The position numbers were made by a program, and so were the translations under genes. From Stramenopiles sp. TOSAG23-2 (lineage: Eukaryota > Sar): a stretch of DNA of 21,988 bases. Below are positions 8,326 to 17,990 of the stretch, in pieces. Position 1 is the first letter of the stretch. Each line of letters opens with the position of its first letter. Location: the NCBI GenBank assembly GCA_900128395.1, contig LT649520.1, positions 1 through 21,988 on the forward strand, read 5' to 3'. The notes beneath the pieces were generated by a model, which made no database searches, was not told where the DNA came from, and worked only from the letters and a program-made list of their open reading frames with translations.

Positions 8326-10782
8326 TCAATCAAAAGCTTGGCGTTTCATATAATCTAATAATGTTTTCTTCGATGTAGTAAGATGTTTATCATGTTTAAT
8401 AACAACAGTGTTTTCTTGTTCTACATTCGCTACAGAAGAACCATCAGAAGTAATAACTTTACTACTACTACCTAAATCTAATATTGCTTTACAGTCATTT
8501 ATTTCTTTCATGACACCTATTGCATCTTGATATGAATATTCTGGTCGTTCATGACCTTTTCTTTTATTGCAATAATCAAAATCATTAAATAAATTATGAG
8601 GACAAATTAAAAGTGTTTTATCCCATCCAGGATAGATTCCATTTAAATATTTTACAATTTGCACTTCTTCTGGTACATATGTTTCAACTCCTGATACAAT
8701 AACTTTTTGAAATTTATGATGATCAGATTCCATTAAGATGTCAAACCAAGCTGGACGAATAATGCCAGGTAAATATCGATTGGCTAGTTTGATATTTTGT
8801 AATTTATGTAAATATTGCTTATAATCGATTGTTGCTTGTTTGCAATTTTGGCTTTCATTATCCATGCACTTATAATGTACAAACGCATCAAAACAATGTT
8901 GACCACGCGGTTTACATTTGACATGATATCGCACATGTAAAAATCCCCAATTTAATGCCTCAAATGATATACAATCTGGTGTGCCACTACCATCACGGTT
9001 TATCATTGCAGTTTCGTCCAATGCAATCACTCGCACTTTAAAGCATGTAGATAAATGCACACGGCTTTTACAATATTGATTATATATGGATTTGCCATAA
9101 CGTGTTCTTGTTACATCTTTATATTTTCCTGCAACGTTTTCAACTGTAAATATACGTTCAATTTCATCCATGGGAGCTGTTATATCTATATCATCATCCC
9201 ATGGAGATGCAAAAAGATGAAATCTTTGATATGCAAGTAATGAACCATCACTTAATGTGTAGTGAATTTTATGATATTTCATAAAATTAAATATACTTTT
9301 TAATTTTTTATGATGGAAATCAGTATCAAATTGTGAACGCCAACGTTTGCATGTTTTTACCAATACTGATTTTAATGTTTTGATTTTTTTCGACTTTACA
9401 ATCTTGTTATATACAACAGCAGCAGTAGTAGCAGCAGCAGTAGAAGATTCCAATGATGATGATACTTTCGGTTTGTTTTTAACAACTTCAACATGTTTTT
9501 TATTATTATTAGTAGTAGTAGTAGCATCATCAGCCATCAATGCTACATTCTTCTTTTTATGATTATCGTAATTTGTAGATACTACCATCATTTTCTCTTT
9601 CAATAATCTTTCTTTACGTCGTTTCCTTGCTTTTTCCTGCAATTTTATGATGGATGCTTTAGAAATCAATGATGTTGAAAAGGGAGGATAATAATCCAAA
9701 TCCGAATGCGGATTATGTAAAAATGCAGTAAGTAAATTAAATTCAGCTGCATAATGAATTCCTAATCCATTTAGATAAATAGCCCACCATGAAAATGTAC
9801 CACGTGAGCTTACTGGTATATCACATAATGTAAGTAAAACAAAATCATGTTCCAAATCTTTAAATGGTGATGTAATAAATTTGTGTTTATTTTTATTCTT
9901 TATTGTTTCTAAATATTTTGTAGCTTTTGGTATATCATCTGATATAATTATAAATGTTGTTTGTTTTTGAAAATTTGCAAATAACATTTTATACCAAGAT
10001 AATCGTGGCATACGAAGCATACCCAACCATTCCATATCACCAAATCGCATATGTAAACCAACTGTCAATGTATTCCCTGCTATAAAATCAATCCATTTTT
10101 GTACTTCCATTTTTATTTCGTGTTTTATTTGAAATTGTTTTAATATCGTTGGTTTTATATTATCAAAATATTTCCAAGATTGCAAATATTGTATAGGATT
10201 AATCGATTGTGATAAATTATATTCTTTAAACTTTGTATTGTATGTACTAGTTCCATGTTCTCGTATTGTAACAAATTTGATGTTTTTCGGGCATGGTTTT
10301 AATGTAAATTTATTTTCAAAAACTTTTGTTAATATAGGTTGTATTGAACCACATGGTTCTGCATGTCGCATTTTCGCTATTCCAAGTATACTTGAATATG
10401 CAAATAAGTAGTTACCAAGACCAGAATTTACTTTAAAATTAGCTACATGTCTTGGAACATCGTGAGTGGAAACATACGTTGTTTTTTTTTCAACTGGTAC
10501 AATATATTGTTTCATTTGTTGTTTTTCTTTTGTTTCGTAATGGTGGTGTTGATAATGATGGTGGTGACGATGATTTTTTTTGGAATGATGATGACTGTCA
10601 CAACCATTTATATTTAGCAACCTATTACATTTTTTTCCCAAGACAAGGTTGTTTTGATTGTTTCTGAACGTTGTCGTAACAATTATTATAATGAATATTA
10701 ATATTAATCGTCGTCGTTGTCTAGAAAAAATATTTAACATCATTGTTTTATTATTATATTTTTTATTGTTGATGGTAGACAT
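8326..10782 (-). CDS. bifunctional glycan enzyme: GT11 fucosyltransferase-like domain fused to a LicD/fukutin-like domain (818 aa)
   Basis: Intronless. The N-terminus has RQRRR at 21-25 then a hydrophobic stretch at 26-38, giving a type II signal anchor typical of Golgi enzymes. A His-rich stem (64-81) follows. Residues ~112-366 match the GT11 family (alpha-1,2-fucosyltransferases): NSGLGNYLFAYSS at 119-131 for the usual GxLGNQxFQYA; HMRFGD at 244-249 for HxRRGD; SSRGTFSWWAIYLNG at 325-339; and a conserved end, LLTAFLHNPHSDLDYYPP. A Lys/Asn/Thr/Ala-rich linker (380-465) leads to residues ~487-770, a LicD/fukutin nucleotidyltransferase-fold domain with LSDGSLLAYQRF at 510-521 and the metal-binding SPWDDDIDI at 526-534. 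LicD proteins transfer phosphocholine, and the fukutin relatives transfer ribitol-5-phosphate. The predicted role is glycan fucosylation plus phospho-substituent transfer in the Golgi lumen; donors and acceptors are unknown. Met14 and Met15 are alternative starts. Confidence 0.85.
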   Translation of the reverse strand: MSTINNKKYNNKTMMLNIFSRQRRRLILIFIIIIVTTTFRNNQNNLVLGKKCNRLLNINGCDSHHHSKKNHRHHHHYQHHHYETKEKQQMKQYIVPVEKKTTYVSTHDVPRHVANFKVNSGLGNYLFAYSSILGIAKMRHAEPCGSIQPILTKVFENKFTLKPCPKNIKFVTIREHGTSTYNTKFKEYNLSQSINPIQYLQSWKYFDNIKPTILKQFQIKHEIKMEVQKWIDFIAGNTLTVGLHMRFGDMEWLGMLRMPRLSWYKMLFANFQKQTTFIIISDDIPKATKYLETIKNKNKHKFITSPFKDLEHDFVLLTLCDIPVSSRGTFSWWAIYLNGLGIHYAAEFNLLTAFLHNPHSDLDYYPPFSTSLISKASIIKLQEKARKRRKERLLKEKMMVVSTNYDNHKKKNVALMADDATTTTNNNKKHVEVVKNKPKVSSSLESSTAAATTAAVVYNKIVKSKKIKTLKSVLVKTCKRWRSQFDTDFHHKKLKSIFNFMKYHKIHYTLSDGSLLAYQRFHLFASPWDDDIDITAPMDEIERIFTVENVAGKYKDVTRTRYGKSIYNQYCKSRVHLSTCFKVRVIALDETAMINRDGSGTPDCISFEALNWGFLHVRYHVKCKPRGQHCFDAFVHYKCMDNESQNCKQATIDYKQYLHKLQNIKLANRYLPGIIRPAWFDILMESDHHKFQKVIVSGVETYVPEEVQIVKYLNGIYPGWDKTLLICPHNLFNDFDYCNKRKGHERPEYSYQDAIGVMKEINDCKAILDLGSSSKVITSDGSSVANVEQENTVVIKHDKHLTTSKKTLLDYMKRQAFD

Positions 10783-11374
10783 GGTTATATCAAAAACAAT
10801 ATGTGTTACGATATCTTCTTCTTCGGATAGAATATGTTTGCTTATTGTGTTTAATATTTTCCCTTATCTTAGATGGAATGTCCGTTTTGTATTATTTGTT
10901 ATTACATCAGTTTTTTAATACTAGTAGTAAGTAGTAGTAGTAGTAGTAGTACAGGTAAAGTAGGTTTTAGAAAAAGTCTGTTGTCATTATTCATTCACTC
11001 ATATAACTCATGAATTTTTAGTTAATGATGAATGTTAATTGTTAATAGAATACATATATAAATATATGTATAATATATATATATTTATCTACGTATTGAT
11101 CAATAACTATCTATTAGTAAGAATACAAAATAACTTATATTCCTGCAATTTTTTTTGTTTTTGGTTTAATAAATTTTGTATTTTTTTCATAATCACATCA
11201 TTCAATTTGTATTTGATTCAACATTTTATATATTCATTTTTATAAAATTAAGATTAAGAATAATCTTGAAGTAATATAAATTATATATACACAAGTAATA
11301 TATATATATATATATACACACATACTCATATTTTCTAAGAATTGTAACAATATACACGCACGCACAAATCAAAC
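10783..11374. promoter_or_regulatory. divergent promoter region between the GT11-LicD gene and NBP35
   Basis: 592 bp between two start codons on opposite strands, so it must hold both promoters. It contains an AGT trinucleotide tract at 10923-10950 and a (TA)n tract passing into CA repeats at about 11298-11325, ending ~50 bp before the NBP35 ATG. No coding sequence is evident. Confidence 0.6.
10923..10950. repeat. AGT trinucleotide microsatellite
   Basis: Nine AGT units with one interruption (agtagtaagtagt, then uninterrupted AGT) about 140 bp upstream of the GT11-LicD start codon. Confidence 0.9.
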
Positions 11375-12872
11375 ATGGCATCAATCACAAATAATACAAA
11401 TGATACGACGAATACTACTCCTACTACTACCAATAATAATAATAATAATAATTCGAATAAACTAGACGTACCAACAAATGCAAATAAAACATGTGTTGGT
11501 ACAAATTCAGAACAAGCTGGTAAAGTAAGTTCATGTGATGGTTGTCCAAATCAATCATTATGCGCATCTGGAGAAGCACGTACGAAATCACAACAGATCA
11601 ACAAAGAAGTCAATGCATGTATTGGTGATATTAAACATAAAATATTAGTATTATCTGGTAAAGGTGGTGTTGGTAAATCTACTTTTAGTGCACAAATGGC
11701 TTTTAATTTAGCAAAGCGGTAAGTTAATAATTTCAATCTATTTTTATAAACAAAAACAAAATAACTAACCTATTATATGCACACATAGTGGACACCGTGT
11801 TGGTTTATTAGATATTGATATTTGTGGCCCTTCGATACCATTGATGTTAGGATTGAAAAATAGTGAAGTTCATAATAGTGGTGATGGATGGAGTCCAGTA
11901 TATGTTACACCAGATGGTAATGAACAAGATGTTGAGGATGATTTAGAAAGTAATGAGAACAATAACAATATGGAAATGGATGGTGGGATGGTTGCTGTTA
12001 TAAGTGTTGGTTTCATGTTACCAGATAGTGATAGTGCAGTTATATGGCGTGGTCCACGTAAAAATGCATTGATTAAACAATTTTTAACAGTAAGTAAACG
12101 ATGTATATATAGATATACGATGGAAACTATATATATACAATTATATACCCAATTCAATTACATTATGGTGTTATAATAATGTAGAAAATCATACAATTAT
12201 ACAACTTTTTTTTTCTAACTCATTGCAAACCTAAATACACACATAAATATAAATATATATATATACATACAGGATGTTGATTGGGGTGAATTGGATTATT
12301 TAATAGTCGATACACCACCTGGTACTAGTGATGAACATATTTCCATTGTACAATATTTAAAAGGATGTTTACAAGATGGTAAAGATGGTTGCGTCGTGAT
12401 CACTACCCCGCAAGAAGCATCCATGGGTGATGTACGTAAAGAATTGAATTTTTGCAAGAAAACACATTTAAATGTGTTAGGTATCGTTGAAAACATGTCT
12501 GGTTTCATCTTGCCATTTGCATCATCATCAACAACTGATAATAATTTAAATAAATTAAATATCATTAATAACGATACTGGTAACGATGTAACAAATGATA
12601 TGATGTTGAAAATCAAAACGCATTTACCTGAATTATTAAATTGTTCTGTATTTACAAATATATTTACAACAACCACGACGACAACGAATGGTGCATCAGT
12701 TGATACACCAAAAGAGATGGCAAAGAAATTTTCGGTGCCATATTTAGGTTCATTACCATTGGATACGGATTATTTAAAAGCATGTGAAAGTGGTAAACCA
12801 GTGGATGATAATACGAATGCCAGTAAACGTTTGAATATGGTGATTGATAATATGTTGAGTAAATTAAATTGA
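11375..12872 (+). CDS. NBP35: NBP35/NUBP1, cytosolic Fe-S cluster assembly scaffold ATPase (414 aa, 3 exons)
   Basis: The spliced CDS is 11375-11718, 11789-12089 and 12273-12872. A Thr/Asn-rich leader precedes the N-terminal ferredoxin-like cluster motif C40-x13-C54-x2-C57-x5-C63, exactly the NBP35 spacing. This distinguishes it from CFD1, which lacks this extension. Walker A is GKGGVGKS (95-102), followed by [47 protein letters not shown] and GIVENMSGF (285-293). NBP35 normally pairs with CFD1 to build a transient 4Fe-4S cluster for cytosolic and nuclear proteins. The cluster is bridged by a C-terminal CPxC motif directly after ENMSGF. Here that position reads ILPFA (294-298). About 40 low-complexity residues follow before C339-SVFTNIF, which matches the block after the second CPxC cysteine in relatives. 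The C-terminus ([24 protein letters not shown]) is otherwise normal. Confidence 0.93.
11719..11788 (+). other. NBP35 intron 1 (70 nt)
   Basis: Donor GTAAGT, acceptor CACATAG. It splits an Arg codon after its second base. Splicing joins FNLAKR to [15 protein letters not shown], restoring the conserved order of the family. Confidence 0.92.
12090..12272 (+). other. NBP35 intron 2 (183 nt)
   Basis: Donor GTAAGT, acceptor ACATACAG, lying between codons. Splicing joins LIKQFLT to [18 protein letters not shown], as in NBP35 proteins. The intron ends with a TA-rich tract and contains in-frame stops. Confidence 0.92.
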
Positions 12873-13441
12873 TTATTTTTTTTTTGAAAGTTCCATACCA
12901 GTGTATTACATATAATTTTACTTCTCTATGGTAAAAATACGGACAGGAGGTGAAAAGTGGCAACTAGAGTTATAAAAAAGAGGAGAGACGGAGAGAGACA
13001 CAAACATATTTAACAAAAATTAACACAAAATTAAGAACTCATGTTTCCTCCGGTTCCCGGTTTCTCTCAAAAATTTAAAATTTAAAAACTAAAAGCAAAA
13101 CATATTTTGTTAAAAATTTGTAGGAGTAATTTTAATATGATTTTTACTTTCTTTCCCCGTCAGAACACTCACACACATTATCATACACTTTTCCAAATGT
13201 CTTTCATATATAATATTATTTATATTAACATCAATCGTCTTCCTGTCTTTTCCATCCTTCCCCGTTTCTCTCCATCATTCATATTTCCAAACATCAAATA
13301 TATATACATACATATATATATATATATACATAAACTACCATTTTTGTATTGGCACTCCTCACTCGACCAACACACAATTCGTTTACATACATATATATAC
13401 AAATTATATATCTCTGATTATTAGCATTTTATTATATATAT
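12873..13441. other. convergent 3' region between NBP35 and eS7
   Basis: 569 bp between two stop codons facing each other, so it holds both 3' UTRs. A T-run follows the NBP35 stop. A purine-rich patch (about 12970-13000) and a (TA)n tract (about 13300-13330) are present. No gene was seen; the overlapping open frames are short and rich in Tyr/Ile from TA repeats. Confidence 0.7.
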
Positions 13442-14489
13442 TTATGATTCTTGTACTGGAAATTCAAAAACAACATCTTTTTGTGTTAATGTTTTGTATA
13501 CAGTTGCAAATGTATCCAATTTCGTCTCGACATTCACTTGATCTTTTGGATCTAACAATACTTTCATTGTTTTGCTACCATCCGTTGCAAAACGTGTCCT
13601 TTTACCAACGATCTCCGTTGGGTATACTAAATCATCCAAAATGGCTTCTTGTACATTGGTTAATGTACGACTACGTGGTCTTGGTCCTTTGCTACCTTTG
13701 GATGTTCTACGTTTGTATGACATACCGTAGATTTGCCTTTGTGCAATGATTAATACATGTTGTCCATTGAATTTCTTTTCCATCTCACGGATTAATTGTG
13801 CTTGTACGGTGTGGAATGCACGTAATAATTTAAATGGTACAAAACATACAATAGCTGGTTTACCACCTGGTACTTCTACTTCTTTTGCTGCTACGATATA
13901 TAAACGGGATAAATCGGATTTCATGGAACCAGACATTTCCAAATCGAATAATGCTTTGCTTACACGTTTTTCAAATTCATCAGGTTGTGCACCTATATAT
14001 ATTTTTTGTGTGTGTATATATATGTTGTATTTGTTAGTATATTTTGTGTTGATGATGTTGTGTTGAGTATGAAAGAAAGAAAGAAAGAGAAAGGATATGT
14101 ATATATATAGATTTATATTGTGGTTGTTATTGTTTTTTTGCTGCTTTTTTTCTTGTTGTTGTTTAATGATATACGACAGAAAATAATAATAATGATTCAT
14201 GATATCGATTGAGGAAATGTTTCTATGTATCAACGTTATATATATATATACAATATATCTTTTTATAGAGATAATATTGCATATATATAAGATATATTCG
14301 AACAACATATTCATTTTTTCCAACATCGATACAAGTAAATTATCATTATTTCCCCGTCATTTTAATCATTAACATCCAAAAAAAAAAAAAACATTACATT
14401 ACAATTATAACCTATAATAAAAATATATGAAGTAGCGATTCACACTTACCTTTTGCTTTGATAATTTTGCTTGATGTATTTAACGACAT
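13442..14489 (-). CDS. RPS7: 40S ribosomal protein eS7 (196 aa, 2 exons)
   Basis: Exon 1 is 14489-14450 (MSLNTSSKIIKAK plus one base). Exon 2 is 13992-13442. Splicing yields KIIKAKGAQPDEFEKRVSKALFDLE, matching the eS7 N-terminus (in human, KIVKPNGEKPDEFE). Further family landmarks are AAKEVEVPGGKPAIVCFVPF, LIREMEKKFNGQHVLIIAQR, PRPRSRTLTNVQEAILDDLV, YPTEIVGKRTRF, LDPKDQVNVETKLDTFATVY and KDVVFEFPV. The length is normal for the family (human about 194). It is a structural protein of the small subunit, required for rRNA processing. The AUG lies in an A-rich context (aaataatcATGTCG). The gene is tail to tail with NBP35. Confidence 0.97.
13993..14449 (-). other. eS7 intron (457 nt)
   Basis: Donor GTAAGTG (reading the minus strand from 14449), acceptor TATATATAG ending at 13993. 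It interrupts the Gly codon after position 1 of the codon, 13 codons into the gene. It contains TA and GAAA/CTTT-type simple repeats. It is the longest intron in the window. An early intron in a ribosomal protein gene is common in eukaryotes. Confidence 0.93.
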
Positions 14490-15189
14490 GATTATTTCTT
14501 CTTCAAATTTGTTTTTTTTGATTTGTTCTTTTTGTCAACACTTTTACTTGCGTTGCCTCTTGTTGTTTTTATTTACTTTTTTTTTGTAAATAAAAATCAT
14601 TTTTTTTTAATTTTTTGTTTAATTTTTGTATTTTTTCAATTTTCGACATCGATTTTCTAAGTATAAATGTATTCTATATATAGGATATTGTGTATATCAC
14701 CAAGTATATTTGTGTATATTCTTATAAAATATGAAATATAAATAGTAGGTACACAGAGTGGTTTTGAAACTTAGACTATGAATATTCATGCCTACCATTC
14801 TGGACATAAAAAACAACATGAAATGTTTAATAATTGAATGAACCGTCAGGATTTGATAAAATCGATTGTGTAGGAAAATAGTAGTCTAAAATCGTAGTGA
14901 AGTATAAATATGTACATTATGATAGGATATCTGAGGAATGGTGGTATTCTAATATTACATTTAAGTATAGATTATGGAGATGTTGATAGGGAAGCTGGAA
15001 AGTTGGAAACTTGGCTAATTGACCATTCATTTTTACAATGCTATGTCTATAGTAATTTGTGTCAAGAGCCAAATTACCTATCATATCCTGGAAATAGTGT
15101 ACTTGAAGTGGATTTTAGACTATGATGGAAGGAAGAAACCTCTCAATTTACCATTACATACCATTGTGCTATCATTATAATTACAAGAT

Positions 15190-15296
15190 ATACACTACAT
15201 AGCATATATGGTAATGGTATTACCTGTATAACATTCTATGTATAGTAGTATTACCTGTATTCCAGTCTCTATGTAATGGTATTACCTGTATTATCT
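15190..15296. repeat. 31-bp tandem repeat, about three degenerate copies
   Basis: The word tacctgtat begins at 15221, 15252 and 15283, exactly 31 bp apart each time. Each is preceded by a ggtat or agtat and by a tatgtaa/tatgta-like block. The half-unit before 15221 (atatggtaatggtat) fits the same register. Confidence 0.75.
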
Positions 15297-15620
15297 AATT
15301 ACTACATTTTAAGATAAACACAAGATATATATAGCTATATAATCCTTTTGTAAATAAGACGGTGAAGGATGAAAGATGAAAGGATGAAACTCTCCCAAAA
15401 ACAGGCGGGGTCAATTAGTGCAGATTTAGTATACTATAAATATTTGATAGGTTGATCTTGGAAGATAATAAATCCACAAAATCCAAAAATGGCCATATGC
15501 CATATAGGCCATAGGTTCATCACTTCGTACTTATTCTGTACTAAATACCTGTTATCAAGAATACGGGATAATACGAATAAAGTAACAGTGTATAACAGTT
15601 ATATCTTCTCTCAAAAATAT

Positions 15621-15679
15621 ACAATGGTATGTCTATCTTGTATTATATAGCAGGTGAATACTGTGGACCACCTTTTTGC
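15621..15679. repeat. dispersed intergenic repeat, copy 2
   Basis: Matches 5629-5688 in order: acaatggtatgt, tagcaggtgaatac, ggaccacctttttg. The identical 15-mer cacttcgtacttatt lies about 100 bp upstream (15521); it also lies upstream of the first copy (5455). A weaker third piece is near 15791. Confidence 0.55.
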
Positions 15680-15974
15680 ACCCCTACAGATGTTTGCCTA
15701 TTAGACGACTCTTAAGCTTTATATTAATCTTTATATTAATCTTCGTAATTAATAAGTAAGACCGACTTTTTTAATCTTGGTCAGAAATATATAGCAGGTA
15801 TAAATACTTCGTACCATTAAAAATTATGTGTAAAACTAGGTATATAATAAAAGTCTTTTTTGTTATATTCCTCCGGTGATTACAGTGGTGCATCTTATTA
15901 ATTGTAAACGTTCGTGTGTCATCAGAAGCTCTACCATATCATTACCACAGATACAATATACGATATATATCATA

Positions 15975-17990
15975 TCATAGTGTGTAACATCGATTTTTCC
16001 ACCAATTACCTGTTGTATATATAAATTCATTTTTCTCGCAATCAAATTCCGATCTAACAACACCTCCTGTATATTTGCATGGATCCGAAGGCGGTAAGAA
16101 ATTATAATTACTATCAAACTGTAATTGCTGCCATTGATTAATTTTTCTTACAATTTTCATATGATATGCATATTGATTATCATATATATTTGTAGCATTC
16201 CATTGTGAACAAAAATATTGTGATATTTTCATTTCAAGCTGATCATTATCTAACATATTACTAAAATATTTATCCCAGAAACTACTAATAGTATTTCTTT
16301 CCAATGTAAAAGATGGATATGGCAATCTCCTTCCATATGGTTGTGCTATATAATCATGCAGATTCTCTTTACTATCATATGAATCTGTTAAAAATGACAT
16401 GAACGACATTATATAACCCATTAATGAACCTGGTAGTAATGGTCGCAAGGAATGAAATATCGTTTCTCTAAAACCAATATCTAACGTTGCCCCATGAAGA
16501 TTAACCCAATCACATTTAATATTGCTTGTACCATCATCGGATAATGATGATGCTATTTTCAAATCCGTTGCGCATACCTTACCGATTAAGGATCCCCAAC
16601 TAGTACGTTGAGTTAAGACTAGTGGTGATTTATTTTGCTGTTGACCTGACGTAAAGACCATCCAAAAAATTGGTATATCCAAATACTGTTGTATTTTTGT
16701 AAGTGATCTACGATATGCACTATCATGTTTATTCTTATAAAATACATGTTCTACAAATTTATCATACGAACATAATAGAAAAAATAATGTGTACAACAAT
16801 GGTATCATAATATTTAACCACCGTTTTAAACAAGATTTGTTATGGAAGCACTTCACTCCTGACTGTGTCGTTTCTGTTACTATCGGCTGTGGTGATTGCA
16901 GTTGTTGTAGTTGCCCCGTTTCATCATTCTTTTGGTTTGTTATTGATGTTGATTTTTTTCTTAATGGTGTTTTTGATCGACGTTTCTTTTTCATTTGTTT
17001 GAATCGGAATGATTCTTGTGTCATTTCTGTATTATTATCATGATCAACATGATCTTTACTTTCATAGTAGTATTTTTTGCTGCTACTTTTCACCTCTTTT
17101 AATATGCTGTTTGCATTGTAGTTGTTGCTGTTGTTTTTCTTCGAAACAATGTTGGCTAATAAAAACGTAATTTTTTTAGAAACGGATGGTGGGAAAAATA
17201 ATGTTAAAAGGCATAAATTAATATATGGAAATATACCTATTTGCATTGCTATACATATTCCTACATGAAATGAAAATAATGCCAATGATGCTATTAATTT
17301 TGTTTCTGGTATCAATAAGAAAAATGGTACAATCATTTCTACAATAAATGTCGAACGTTGCAATGCTATGCATAACATTGGAAAATTCTTTCCGAGATAC
17401 ATACCAAAAGAACCACCATAAATACCAAACAAAGACACTTGCAATGTATTCGATTTCGTCCATGTTAAATCGTATATTTTATACCAACCAGACAGATAAT
17501 ACATAAAAATGGTAAACGTATAAATCAAAAATGTTGTTGCATTTTGATACCACTTTCCATTTTCTTCTACCATTTTATTATTATTTGATGATGATGGTAG
17601 AAAAATATTTAAAAATAATAAAAACGATAAAAGTATTTTCCCCGAGTCGTACGGAAGAATACTGGATTGGCATAAATATAAAAAAATGGAAGAAACCAAC
17701 AACAATGAGTTTGAAGAACGTCTACCAGACAAACATAATTTAAAACCGAAATAGATGTACCATAATATTAAAAAATATGCCCAAAATTCACCACCAAGAT
17801 CAAACAGATTTAATGGCCAAATCCGAGACTTACGTGGTGCCATAATCCTATGTTTAGAAATTATTCTTACATTCTCGAATATAAGATAGGACAAACCATT
17901 TAACACAAGTATTAAACCTAAACAATGACGAAACAGTGCAATTGATTTACTATGTATTGCTATTGATATATTTATTTTTACTTCTTTCAT
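15975..17990 (-). CDS. HTTM-domain multipass membrane protein, vitamin K-dependent carboxylase-like (671 aa)
   Basis: Intronless. Residues ~15-275 carry the HTTM pattern of gamma-carboxylase relatives: ALFRHCLGLILVLNGLSYL; several membrane segments (about 68-86, 96-110, 118-131, 152-168, 203-228, 232-266); YYLSGWYKIYDLTW (164-177); and SFHVGICIAMQIGIFPYINL (240-259). By eye, Lys171 falls where human GGCX has the catalytic base Lys218. A charged cytosolic- or lumenal-type linker (~285-380, Lys/Ser/Asn-rich) and one more membrane helix (~391-408) lead to a soluble C-terminal region. In it, the blocks DIPIFWMVFTSG, DWVNLHGATLDIGF and YFCSQWNATN recall the C-terminal part of bacterial HTTM proteins. 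The substrate is unknown, and carboxylation should not be assumed. The start at 17990 was chosen as the first ATG of the long frame; a duplicate of the start region lies just upstream. Confidence 0.8.
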   Translation of the reverse strand: MKEVKINISIAIHSKSIALFRHCLGLILVLNGLSYLIFENVRIISKHRIMAPRKSRIWPLNLFDLGGEFWAYFLILWYIYFGFKLCLSGRRSSNSLLLVSSIFLYLCQSSILPYDSGKILLSFLLFLNIFLPSSSNNNKMVEENGKWYQNATTFLIYTFTIFMYYLSGWYKIYDLTWTKSNTLQVSLFGIYGGSFGMYLGKNFPMLCIALQRSTFIVEMIVPFFLLIPETKLIASLALFSFHVGICIAMQIGIFPYINLCLLTLFFPPSVSKKITFLLANIVSKKNNSNNYNANSILKEVKSSSKKYYYESKDHVDHDNNTEMTQESFRFKQMKKKRRSKTPLRKKSTSITNQKNDETGQLQQLQSPQPIVTETTQSGVKCFHNKSCLKRWLNIMIPLLYTLFFLLCSYDKFVEHVFYKNKHDSAYRRSLTKIQQYLDIPIFWMVFTSGQQQNKSPLVLTQRTSWGSLIGKVCATDLKIASSLSDDGTSNIKCDWVNLHGATLDIGFRETIFHSLRPLLPGSLMGYIMSFMSFLTDSYDSKENLHDYIAQPYGRRLPYPSFTLERNTISSFWDKYFSNMLDNDQLEMKISQYFCSQWNATNIYDNQYAYHMKIVRKINQWQQLQFDSNYNFLPPSDPCKYTGGVVRSEFDCEKNEFIYTTGNWWKNRCYTL

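Larger units (their letters stand above)
14490..15974. other. gene-free stretch with tandem and dispersed repeats
   Basis: This 1.5-kb segment holds the eS7 promoter at its left end and the 3' end of the HTTM gene at its right. A T-rich tract at 14510-14640 lies just upstream of the eS7 start. It includes a 31-bp tandem repeat (about 15190-15296) and a copy of the dispersed repeat (15621-15679). Open frames here (for example 14910-15125 +) lack the codon pattern of the genes. Confidence 0.65.

Noticed and set aside
12502-12640. The NBP35 insertion as an unrecognised third intron
   Set aside because: There is no AG between 12481 and 12697, so no GT-AG intron can remove the insertion while keeping the TNIF block.
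13993-14326. eS7 reading frame extended upstream through the intron to an ATG near 14326
   Set aside because: The upstream part is a Tyr/Ile/Asn-rich translation of TA repeats. Splicing to the small exon at 14489-14450 gives the conserved eS7 N-terminus.
14910-15125. 71-codon plus-strand ORF in the spacer upstream of eS7
   Set aside because: Codon use and composition do not match the genes, there is no recognisable motif, and it lies in repeat-bearing spacer.
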